From Clostridia bacterium (GTDB taxonomy: Bacteria; Bacillota_E; SLMV01; PUMD01), in NCBI GenBank assembly GCA_003563755.1, contig PWUB01000034.1, positions 1 through 6,506 on the forward strand: 6,506 nt of DNA. The letters run 5' to 3'. The notes under the pieces are model-generated. The model worked only from the letters and a program-made list of their open reading frames with translations, had not been told where the DNA came from and made no database searches. The position numbers and the translations under genes are program-made. Positions 1-5,796 of the stretch are shown one piece after another. Numbering within the stretch: the stretch's first letter is position 1; each line of letters starts with the position of its first letter.

Positions 1-21
1 GGTGCGGCGGCGGGCCGCACC
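1..21 (-). terminator. GC-rich hairpin after hcp, probable terminator
   Basis: Positions 1-8 (GGTGCGGC) and 14-21 (GCCGCACC) form a perfect 8-bp stem with a 5-nt loop. It lies 14 nt beyond the hcp stop codon, where the terminator of the three-gene operon would be expected. The T-tract that would confirm an intrinsic terminator would lie to the left of position 1, outside the window. A bidirectional terminator or a copy of a dispersed palindromic repeat would look the same from here. Confidence 0.5.
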
Positions 22-35
22 CCGCTGCACTCACC

Positions 36-1673
36 CTATCCCAGGATGGCCTCGAGGTCCGAGGCCGGATCGGAGATGGGCGAGATATCGAAGTTATCGA
101 CGAGGACCTCCAGCACTCCCGGCGAGACGAAGGCCGGAAGGGAGGGGCCCAGCTTGATGCCCTTCACACCCAGGTGCAATAGAGACAGCAGGATGCTGAC
201 AGCCTTCTGCTCGTACCAGGAGAGCACCAGGGAAAGGGGCAGCTCGTTGACATCACAGTCGAAGGCATCGGCGAGGGCCAGGGCGATCTTGACCGCGCTG
301 AAGGCATCGTTGCACTGGCCGAGGTCCATCAGGCGCGGCAGGCCGCCGATCTCCCCGAAGTCGCGGTCGTTGAAGCGGTACTTACCGCAGCCCAGGGTCA
401 GGATGATGCAATCCGTGGGCACCATCTCGGCAAACTCGGTGAAGTAGCTTCGGCCGCCCTTGGCGCCGTCGCAGCCTCCCACCAGGAAGAAATGGCTGAT
501 GTCTCCCTCCTTCACCGCCTCTACGACGGTGTCGGCGTGGGCCAGGACCGTCCCGTGGGCGAAGCCGATGGTGATGCGCTTCTCATCCTCGTCCTCGCTC
601 CACCCCGCCAGCTCCAGGGCCCTGTCGATGACGGGGCCGAAGTCCTTGCGGCCCTCCTCTTCCTCTATGTGCGTGACCCGCGGCCATGCCACGGGACCGG
701 TGGTGAAGATGCGGTCCTGGTAGGAGGGCTTCGGCTTTTGCAGGCAGTTGGTGGTCATGACTATGCAGCCCGGGATACCGTCGAACTCCCTGGTCTGCGC
801 GTACCATGCGCCCCCGAAGTTACCCACCAGGTGATCGTATTTTTTGAGCTCGGGGTAGGCCAGGGCGGGCAGCATCTCGCCGTGGGTATACACGTTGACC
901 CCGGTCCCCTCGGTCTGCTCGAGAATCTCCTCGAGGTCCGCCAGGTCGTGGCCGGACACCACGATGAAGGGGCCCTTCTTCTTTGTGATTAGGGCCTCCG
1001 TGGGCTCGGGGTGGCCGAAGCGGTCCGTGTTGGCCCGGTCCAACAGCTCCATGCAGCGAAGGTTGATCCGGCCGGCCTCCAGCACCATCTCCAGCATGTC
1101 CTCGGCGGAGAACTCCCCGAGGGTGGAATCCAGGGCACGGTACATGAACTCATCGACCTCGCGGTCGGTGTGTCCGAGGACCCGGGCGTGGTGCGCGTAG
1201 GCTGCGATTCCCTTCAGCCCGTAGACCAGGATCTCCCTGAGAGACCTCAGATCCTCGGGGAGGTCCCCGGCCTGCACACCCACGCCGAGGGCGTCGGCCA
1301 CCATCTCTTCCCGGGAGGCAGGGAGGCGGTATTGCACGGCGTTGGGAACCCCGCAGCAGGCCCCGGGAGCCCTTTCCCGGAGGTCATCCTTGATCTCTGC
1401 CGCCCTGTTAAGCATGACCTCGAGCCGCTCGGGATCGAAGTCCACGTTGGTCAGGGTGTGAAAGAGGGCCTCGTGGACGAAGTCATGGATCTCGTCGTCG
1501 ATCTCTCCCTGCTCCAGTATCCGGGCCCCGTGGTAGCCGATTCCCTTCAGCTGGTGGATCAACAGGTCCTGCAGCGCCGCCACCTCGGGATCCTTGCCGC
1601 ACACGCCGTACCTGGTGCATCCGGTGCCACCTGCCGTCTGTTCGCACTGGAAACAAAACATACCCTGGGTCAT
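36..1673 (-). CDS. hcp: Hydroxylamine reductase / hybrid cluster protein (Hcp)
   Basis: This is a 545-aa cytoplasmic Hcp. The family reduces hydroxylamine to ammonia in vitro, and in cells it is linked to NO detoxification and nitrosative stress. The N-terminal Cys motif is C7-x2-C10-x8-C19-x5-C25, the tight spacing of the [4Fe-4S] class known from Desulfovibrio and clostridia, not the wide spacing of enterobacterial [2Fe-2S] Hcp. All hybrid-cluster ligands are recognisable: H242, E266, C310, C401 (the persulfide cysteine, in GGCDGA), C429, C454, E488 and K490. Their spacing matches the D. vulgaris protein. The length is full for the class. The start at 1673 has GGGGAG about 11 nt upstream; a second ATG at 1661 (MFCFQC) has a poorer site. 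It is the last gene of the operon, 18 nt after the cupin gene. No separate Hcr-type reductase is present, so the Fe-S protein encoded upstream is the likely electron partner (inference). Confidence 0.97.
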   Translation of the reverse strand: MTQGMFCFQCEQTAGGTGCTRYGVCGKDPEVAALQDLLIHQLKGIGYHGARILEQGEIDDEIHDFVHEALFHTLTNVDFDPERLEVMLNRAAEIKDDLRERAPGACCGVPNAVQYRLPASREEMVADALGVGVQAGDLPEDLRSLREILVYGLKGIAAYAHHARVLGHTDREVDEFMYRALDSTLGEFSAEDMLEMVLEAGRINLRCMELLDRANTDRFGHPEPTEALITKKKGPFIVVSGHDLADLEEILEQTEGTGVNVYTHGEMLPALAYPELKKYDHLVGNFGGAWYAQTREFDGIPGCIVMTTNCLQKPKPSYQDRIFTTGPVAWPRVTHIEEEEGRKDFGPVIDRALELAGWSEDEDEKRITIGFAHGTVLAHADTVVEAVKEGDISHFFLVGGCDGAKGGRSYFTEFAEMVPTDCIILTLGCGKYRFNDRDFGEIGGLPRLMDLGQCNDAFSAVKIALALADAFDCDVNELPLSLVLSWYEQKAVSILLSLLHLGVKGIKLGPSLPAFVSPGVLEVLVDNFDISPISDPASDLEAILG

Positions 1674-1691
1674 CCTGGATCTCTCCCCTCT

Positions 1692-2012
1692 CTACTCTGC
1701 AGCGCCCGGGGCGGGCGTCTTGATGACGAAAAACTCCGCTGTCGGCGCATCGTCGTTGCATATCTTCATCCTCGTCCCCCGGGGCACGTTCACGATGGTG
1801 CCGGCCCCGGCCCCGGAGGTCTCCCCGTCCAGCTGGAGGGACAGTCGGCCCCTCACGGCCAGCAGGTGCACCCTCGCATTCGCCGTGTGCTCCGGCACCA
1901 TCTCCCCTTCCGGCAGCACTATGTGATTGATCATGACCTCCAGATCGTCGGTCACCAGGCGTTCAACGACCCGCTCCTCCGTCCGGGTGAATTCCCACGT
2001 CCTCGGCTTCAT
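1692..2012 (-). CDS. Small cupin-fold protein of the hcp operon
   Basis: This is a 106-aa single-domain cupin starting MKPRTWEFTR. Residues ~33-61 (LPEGEMVPEH, then VRGRLSLQLDGE) match cupin motif 1. Residues ~70-83 (AGTIVNVPRG) match motif 2, and a closing strand EFFVIK follows. Possible metal ligands are H42 and H49. The usual His late in motif 2 is absent (RGTRMKI), so the metal site is reduced or missing. The ATG at 2012 overlaps the stop of the upstream Fe-S gene as ATGA and has GGGGGAG directly before it, which supports translational coupling. The same frame is open another 39 codons upstream, but that part only reads through the Fe-S gene. I recall similar small cupins beside hcp in anaerobes. 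The biochemical role is unknown; stabilising or sensing a small ligand is a guess. Confidence 0.87.
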   Translation of the reverse strand: MKPRTWEFTRTEERVVERLVTDDLEVMINHIVLPEGEMVPEHTANARVHLLAVRGRLSLQLDGETSGAGAGTIVNVPRGTRMKICNDDAPTAEFFVIKTPAPGAAE

Positions 2013-2722
2013 ACTCCCCCGCCTTCCTGCAGTTCGCCACGGACCCCGATGACTGCTTCCTGGTAGGGGACGATGACCTCTGCCTTCAGCATCGAGTCTC
2101 TGACCAGTTGGGCGAGACCGCTGCAGCACGGAACCTCCATGCGAACGACGGTGATGCTCGCCACGTCGTGGGTCTCGAGGATGCGGACCAGTTTCTCCCG
2201 GTACAGGGCGGCATCATCCAGCCTGGGGCACCCCACCAGGAGGACGCGGCCCTCACCGAACTCCCCCTGAAATTTTGGGTATGAGAAGGCGGTGCAGTCC
2301 GCCGCCACCAGCAGGTGGGCCCCGGAGAGGAAACCTGAATCGGGATTCACCAGGGCCAGCTGCACGGGCCAGTTCCTCAGCCCCGGTGTCTCTGCCGGTG
2401 CTTCCTCGGCCCCAGGGAAGCTCTGCAGGGCCGCCATCCCGGGACAGCCCGCCATCCCGCTGCAGGCCGGTGACGGCGCATCCGCCTCCCTCATGCGCTC
2501 CTGCACCGCCTCCTCGTCGAAGGGAGCCGCCTCCCGCTCGATGATCTCGATGGCACCGGTGGGGCAGGCGGGAAGGCAGTCGCCGAGGCCGTCGCAGTAT
2601 TCGTCACTCACCAGCCGGGCCCTGCCGTCGACGAGCTCGATGGCCCTCTCGTGGCAGGCGTCGATGCACAGCCCGCAGCCGTTGCACTTCTCCTCGTCTA
2701 TGTGTACGATCTTTCTCTTCAT
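2009..2722 (-). CDS. Ferredoxin-domain Fe-S protein, probable redox partner of Hcp
   Basis: This 237-aa protein has an N-terminal dicluster ferredoxin domain (residues ~5-62) and a cysteine-containing C-terminal domain. The first motif is complete: C13-x2-C16-x2-C19-x3-C23. The second reads C43-DGLGD-C49-x3-C53-P, with Leu46 where the second Cys normally sits. One cluster is therefore probably [3Fe-4S] or has another ligand. After a linker come CSGMAGCPG (87-95), WPVQLALV (118-125), AADCTAFSYPKFQ (C143), VGCPRLDD (C165) and VPCCSGLAQLV (C199, C200). These are features of a conserved protein found in anaerobes, often annotated only as 4Fe-4S ferredoxin. I chose ATG 2722 because GGGAGG lies 8 nt upstream; a GTG at 2731 in the same frame sits inside that site. 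It is the first gene of the hcp operon and overlaps the cupin start by 4 nt. Electron delivery to Hcp is inferred from context. Confidence 0.9.
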   Translation of the reverse strand: MKRKIVHIDEEKCNGCGLCIDACHERAIELVDGRARLVSDEYCDGLGDCLPACPTGAIEIIEREAAPFDEEAVQERMREADAPSPACSGMAGCPGMAALQSFPGAEEAPAETPGLRNWPVQLALVNPDSGFLSGAHLLVAADCTAFSYPKFQGEFGEGRVLLVGCPRLDDAALYREKLVRILETHDVASITVVRMEVPCCSGLAQLVRDSMLKAEVIVPYQEAVIGVRGELQEGGGV

Positions 2723-2754
2723 CGTCGTCACCTCCCGATCGTGCCTGTGATTGG

Positions 2755-2760
2755 AGTATA
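2755..2760 (-). promoter_or_regulatory. -10 element of the hcp operon promoter
   Basis: Read on the minus strand, 2760-2755 is TATACT, a 5 of 6 match to the sigma-70 -10 box, 32 nt before the first start codon of the operon. No good -35 hexamer lies 16-18 bp upstream. Instead, a palindrome occupies the -35 region. A start 7 nt after the box (about 2748) places the palindrome centre at -41.5. A weak -35 with an activator site at -41.5 is the known layout of class II CRP/FNR-activated promoters. The start site is predicted, not measured. Confidence 0.6.
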
Positions 2761-2762
2761 AT
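2757..2762 (+). promoter_or_regulatory. Candidate -10 element for the regulator gene
   Basis: The plus strand reads TATAAT at 2757-2762, a perfect -10 consensus that overlaps the minus-strand TATACT almost completely. The predicted start is near 2769, giving a leader of about 64 nt to the GTG at 2833. No recognisable -35 lies at the right distance and there is no TGn extension, so the promoter may be weak. From this start the palindrome would cover about +13 to +30, a position suited to repression. The match may be only a by-product of the near-palindromic TATA sequence. Confidence 0.35.
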
Positions 2763-2780
2763 CTTTGGGAGGACGTGAGT

Positions 2781-2798
2781 CCGTAACAAATGTTACGG
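2781..2798. promoter_or_regulatory. Perfect 18-bp palindrome, Crp/Fnr-type operator
   Basis: The sequence CCGTAACA-AA-TGTTACGG consists of two perfect 8-bp half-sites around a 2-bp centre. The core GTAAC-N4-GTTAC has the dyad size and symmetry of sites bound by Crp/Fnr-family dimers. It sits between the regulator gene and the hcp operon. HcpR-type Crp/Fnr proteins are known to control hcp in many anaerobes, so the divergent regulator is the likely binder. The position fits activation towards the operon and repression of the regulator gene. Confidence 0.8.
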
Positions 2799-2832
2799 AA
2801 CGAGGGAAATCACCCAATGAGGGGAGGACACC

Positions 2833-3516
2833 GTGCGCCACCTCCGACACAAGCTCAGGAAATCCCACCTGTTCGAGGGGTTCGATGAGAGGGAGCTGTA
2901 CCGGCTTCTCGAGGGGCTTCGCTACCGGATCGCGACCTTCAGCCGGGGCCAGGTGCTGGCCGTCGAGGGTGCGCCGTGTTCGCACATGGCCGTGATACTG
3001 TCAGGAGAGGTCGAAATCCAGAGAAACTTCGAGTCGGGAAGAACGGCTCCCCTGGCTCGTCTCACTGCGGGCGGGATCTTCGGGGAGGTGGTGATCTTCT
3101 CCGAGGTGCAGCGCTACCCGGCCACGGTGCGGGTGAGGGCTGAAAGCACGGAGGTCATGTTCATCTCCAGGGAGGAAGTGGTCCGGCTGTGCCACGCGGA
3201 GAGGAGCTTTCTCGAGGGATTTTTGCGGCTGCTGTCTGACCGAGTGGTGATGCTCAACAACCGGATCAAGCTGCTCTCGTACGGGACCATCCGGCAGAAG
3301 GTGGCCGGGTACCTGTTGGACGAGATGAGGCGACAGGAGGTCGACGAGATCACCCTTGCCGTCTCGAGGAGGAAGCTGGCCCAGCTCCTGGGAGTGACCC
3401 GCCCCGCCCTGTCCCGGGAGATGGGAAGAATGAAGGAGGCCGGCCTGATGGACTTCAACCGGGACCAGGTCAGGATCCTGGACCCCGACGGGTTGGAGGA
3501 ATGCCTGTTTTCGTGA
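2833..3516 (+). CDS. Crp/Fnr-family transcriptional regulator, HcpR-like by context
   Basis: This is a 227-aa DNA-binding regulator of normal family length. Residues ~14-115 form the cyclic-nucleotide-binding-like beta-roll (RGQVLAVEG, VILSGEVEI, GGIFGEVVIFS, YPATVRA-type strands). Residues ~120-147 are the dimerisation helix. Residues ~152-218 form the winged helix, with helix-turn-helix SRRKLAQLLGVTRPALSREM and recognition helix around 189-201. The cAMP-binding Arg/Ser signature of true CRP is not evident. There is no N-terminal Cys cluster as in FNR; the only cysteines are C49, C120 and C224. Oxygen sensing by an Fe-S cluster is therefore unlikely, and a heme or other ligand, as described for HcpR proteins, would fit. 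It starts at GTG 2833, 4 nt after GGGGAGGA. It is divergent from the hcp operon with a palindromic operator between them, so control of that operon and of itself is the natural inference. Confidence 0.93.
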   Translation: MRHLRHKLRKSHLFEGFDERELYRLLEGLRYRIATFSRGQVLAVEGAPCSHMAVILSGEVEIQRNFESGRTAPLARLTAGGIFGEVVIFSEVQRYPATVRVRAESTEVMFISREEVVRLCHAERSFLEGFLRLLSDRVVMLNNRIKLLSYGTIRQKVAGYLLDEMRRQEVDEITLAVSRRKLAQLLGVTRPALSREMGRMKEAGLMDFNRDQVRILDPDGLEECLFS

Positions 3517-3568
3517 TCACCCGCGGGCGGTGGTATCGGAATGGGTGGTGCAAATCCTCGGGATAAGA

Positions 3569-4909
3569 CTACAGAGAGTTCGGATCCCGGGAGGGGGTTA
3601 TCACTCTGTGGACCAGGGCAGGGGGCTGTACGGCCTCCTCTCCCACGGTGAAGGCCTCCTTCACCAGCCTCTCGGCCGACCGGATCCTGTCTTGCAAGTC
3701 GGGGTTGAAATGCAGTACCGCCAGGGTCTCCCCCTCCCGGACTCCGTCGCCGATCTTTTTGTGAAGCACCACGCCCGCCCCGTGGTCTATGCTGGAGCCA
3801 CCGGTGTCCCTGCCCGCTCCCAGGGAGACGGCCGCCTTGCCTATGCTCCTGGCGTCGAGGCAGGTCACGTATCCTCCCCTGCCCGAGGCGACTTCCAGCC
3901 GACAATGGGCAGCAGGCAGCAGCGACGGGTCGTGGACGATTCGGGAATCTCCCCCCTGGTTCTCCACCAGTTGTGCCATCTTGTCGAGGGCTGTGCCGGA
4001 GGCCATCAGGGTCTTCAACCTGTCGGCTGCGGTCTCGAGATCCGGGTCCGTACCGCCCAATACCAGCATGTGGGAACCCAGGACCAGTGAGAGTTCCCGG
4101 ACATCCGAAGGTCCTCCGCCGCCCAGCACCGAGACGGCCTCGGCCACCTCCAGGGAGTTGCCCACGGACCTACCCAGGGGCTGGTTCATATCGCTGACCA
4201 CCGCCACCACGCGCCTGCCGGCACGGGTCCCGATGTCCACCATGAGGGACGCCAGCTCGAGGGCCTCATCCTCCCCCGCGAGGAGGGCTCCCGCCCCGGC
4301 CTTGACATCGAGGACCAGGGCATCGGCTCCCACGGCCAGCTTCTTGCTCATGATGCTCGTGGCGATCAGGGGCAGGCTGTCGACGGTACCGGTGACATCC
4401 CTGAGGGCGTAGAGCCTGCCGTCGGCGGGCACCAGGTCATCCATCTGCGCCACCAGGGCAGCTCCGACCTTCCGGACGGCCTCGACGATGTCGCCCGGGG
4501 CCAGCTCCGCCCGAAACCCCGGGATAGACTCCATCTTGTCGATGGTTCCCCCGGTGTGCCCGAGACCCCTGCCGGACATCTTGACCACGGGCACCCCTGC
4601 CGCCGCCACCAGGGGGACCACGACCAGGGTGGCCTTGTCCCCCACCCCGCCGGTGCTGTGCTTGTCGACGGCACCGGGCAGGATCCGGGAGAAATGCAGA
4701 AGCTCCCCCGATTCAGCCATGGCCGTGGTCAGGTGCAGGATCTCCTCGCGGGTCATACCCTGGAAGTACACCGCCATGGCGAAGGCGGCCACCTGGTAGT
4801 CGGGTATGGTCCCCTCGGTGTGACCTTCGACGAGGAACTGGATCTCGGCCCTTGACAGCTCTCGGCCGTCCCGCTTCTTCGTGATCAGGTCCACGGCACG
4901 CAGCGTCAT
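3569..4909 (-). CDS. deoA: Pyrimidine-nucleoside / thymidine phosphorylase
   Basis: This 446-aa cytoplasmic enzyme splits thymidine, uridine or deoxyuridine with phosphate into the base and (deoxy)ribose-1-phosphate for salvage. The family signature SGRGLGHTGGTIDKMES spans 112-128. The phosphate-binding loop KHSTGGVGDK spans 83-92. R170, S185 and K189 match the pyrimidine-binding Arg/Ser/Lys of Geobacillus PyNP in order and spacing. The C-terminal alpha/beta domain (~340-446) is complete, so nothing is truncated. Sequence alone does not separate the thymidine-specific (deoA) type from the broad PyNP (pdp) type; the length and GVGDKATLVVVPL region lean slightly to PyNP. The start is the second of two adjacent ATGs (4912, 4909), right after GGGAGG, an unusually short spacing. 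ATG 4957 in the same frame is an alternative, but family homology begins at RAVDLITKK. The gene converges on the regulator (52-nt gap) and has no visible operon partner. Confidence 0.93.
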   Translation of the reverse strand: MTLRAVDLITKKRDGRELSRAEIQFLVEGHTEGTIPDYQVAAFAMAVYFQGMTREEILHLTTAMAESGELLHFSRILPGAVDKHSTGGVGDKATLVVVPLVAAAGVPVVKMSGRGLGHTGGTIDKMESIPGFRAELAPGDIVEAVRKVGAALVAQMDDLVPADGRLYALRDVTGTVDSLPLIATSIMSKKLAVGADALVLDVKAGAGALLAGEDEALELASLMVDIGTRAGRRVVAVVSDMNQPLGRSVGNSLEVAEAVSVLGGGGPSDVRELSLVLGSHMLVLGGTDPDLETAADRLKTLMASGTALDKMAQLVENQGGDSRIVHDPSLLPAAHCRLEVASGRGGYVTCLDARSIGKAAVSLGAGRDTGGSSIDHGAGVVLHKKIGDGVREGETLAVLHFNPDLQDRIRSAERLVKEAFTVGEEAVQPPALVHRVITPSRDPNSL

Positions 4910-5054
4910 CATCCTCCCTGGATCCAGAGTGAGCGACTCACCATCTCTACGTACCATCTTACCCCTTGTGGGACCTTCACCGACACAGAAGCGGCGGGAC
5001 GGGATGACGATCTCGGGAGGGGAGCTGCTAGAATGAAGGGGAGGTGAACCTGTC

Positions 5055-5423
5055 GTGAGTGACCGAGACCGGCATTCCGGGGGGATGCCTCCTCCCGGCG
5101 AGATCTGGCACAGGTTGAGGCGCAGGCCGGGAGCAATGATAGGCTTGGTCATCCTGCTGCTCATCCTGTTGTTGGCCATATTTGCGCCCCTGATAGCGCC
5201 CCATGACCCCCACGAGAGGCACGAGGGTATGTGCAGCTCCGAGGAAGGGGCCGAGATCCTCCCGGAGCGCGAGGGCCTTACGGCTGTCAGCGGTGGACCC
5301 GCCATGCAGCTGCACGCAGAATGTAGATGTGCAATCCCTGGGCCGGGGCCGCAGCGTGCCCTCATAGGGGTGCCGATTTCTGACCACCGCGGGCGTACGT
5401 CCAGCCGATACACGGCATGGTGA
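5055..5423 (+). pseudogene. N-terminal remnant of a DppC/OppC-type ABC permease
   Basis: The first ~57 codons look like the start of a dipeptide/oligopeptide ABC transporter inner-membrane permease. There is a basic pre-sequence (WHRLRRRPGAMIG), then one hydrophobic helix (residues ~28-46), then APLIAPHDPHE, which closely follows the DppC/OppC N-terminus. Family members are about 280-300 aa. Here similarity stops near 5226, before the second helix and the whole permease domain, and the frame runs on as unrelated residues to TGA at 5421-5423. The GTG start at 5055 has a strong site (GGGGAGGTGA, 5037-5046). No dppB, dppD or binding-protein gene is visible on either side. It is best read as the leftover of a deleted or interrupted transporter gene. 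The 122-aa frame could still be translated as a single-helix membrane peptide. Short cacgag repeats (5211-5216, 5220-5225) sit at the point where similarity ends. Confidence 0.62.
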
Positions 5424-5655
5424 TGCTGGTGAGGCGAAAGACCGGTGCGCCAGAGAGACATGAGCCCCGGTATCGCCCGAGACCGCGGCCGCAGCATCCA
5501 GCTGTGTTGATCCTGGATGCCAGCTCACCATCATCACCCTTTCCCCGGGGACGGTGCCGTCAACCCTGGCGTCACCGTCCGTGTACATCTGTCATCCGGG
5601 CACGTACGCCTGGAGAGCGTGGTGAACCCGGTTAATTCGTGTTGGCAAGGGATTG
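5332..5655. other. Nested long-range inverted repeats, possible structured RNA
   Basis: In this gene-free stretch, paired segments nest around a common centre. From outside in they are CAATCCCT 5332-5339 with 5648-5655 (8 bp); TTC 5378-5380 with 5624-5626, and ACCAC 5383-5387 with 5619-5623; 5390-5400 with 5602-5612 (11 bp including one G·U, core GCGTACGT); TACACGG 5409-5415 with 5579-5585; and GGTGATGCTGGTGAG 5419-5433 with 5524-5538 (14 of 15 paired). Within the innermost stem lie the hairpins 5433-5436/5474-5477 plus 5441-5445/5467-5471, and GCATCCAG 5494-5501/5513-5520. A side hairpin, GGACGGTG 5549-5556/5573-5580, partly competes with one long stem. No coding frame here resembles a protein family. 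It could be a folded RNA, part of the leader of the downstream gene, or a decayed palindromic mobile element. I could not match it to a known RNA class, and the transcribed strand is not certain. Confidence 0.42.
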
Positions 5656-5787
5656 GTTCGACCTTTCCTGATCGGCGAGGATCGCTCCTGAACCACAGGG
5701 CTTCACACTTCGGACCCCTCGACACCCCCCAGGAAGGGTGGAGTCCATCGTATTAGCACATAGAGGCTTTCCACCACCTGTGACAGG
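5656..5787 (+). other. Gene-free leader with an imperfect hairpin
   Basis: This stretch lies directly before the secreted-protein gene, and I see no coding sequence in it. The most regular structure is at 5712-5746: GGA, CTC and CACCC pair with GGGTG, GAG and TCC across an 8-nt loop, with two small bulges on the left arm. No T-tract follows, so it is not a classic terminator. TGGTTC 5654-5659 pairs with GAACCA 5690-5695 and encloses GCGA/TCGC at 5675-5685, but it competes with the outermost stem of the preceding element. TATTAG at 5751-5756 is a weak -10-like sequence with no supporting -35. Confidence 0.25.
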
Positions 5788-5796
5788 ATGAATGAG

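Noticed and set aside
1011..2066. Long plus-strand open frame (351 codons) opposite hcp and the cupin gene
   Set aside because: It lies antisense to well-identified genes, its translation resembles no protein family, and GC-rich coding DNA often leaves such open frames by chance.
3516..3534. Hairpin ATCACC/GGTGGT between the regulator and deoA as a bidirectional terminator
   Set aside because: The stem is six pairs with one wobble, it includes the last base of the regulator stop codon, and no T-tract follows on either strand.
5004..5034. ATGACG (5004-5009) and TAGAAT (5029-5034) as a promoter for the permease remnant
   Set aside because: The spacing is 19 bp, and the predicted start near 5041 would fall inside the ribosome binding site at 5037-5046.
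5419..5480. GCGAAAGACC and GTGCGCCAGA as parts of a group II intron or RNase P RNA
   Set aside because: No domain V with paired AGC/GTT ends and tetraloop is present, no intron reverse transcriptase is found, and the conserved RNase P blocks are absent.
4910..5497. Open minus-strand extension of about 196 codons upstream of deoA
   Set aside because: Phosphorylase homology starts at the 4909 ATG, next to a ribosome binding site. The extension overlaps the permease remnant in antisense and looks like no protein family.
5028..5588. Minus-strand open frame (186 codons) across the gene-free region
   Set aside because: It has no recognisable motifs and no good ribosome binding site, and it runs antisense to the permease remnant and through the inverted repeats.
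5651..5700. GGTTCGA as the T-arm of a tRNA gene
   Set aside because: The flanking bases do not form the 5-bp T-stem, and no acceptor, D-arm or anticodon arm can be placed around it.
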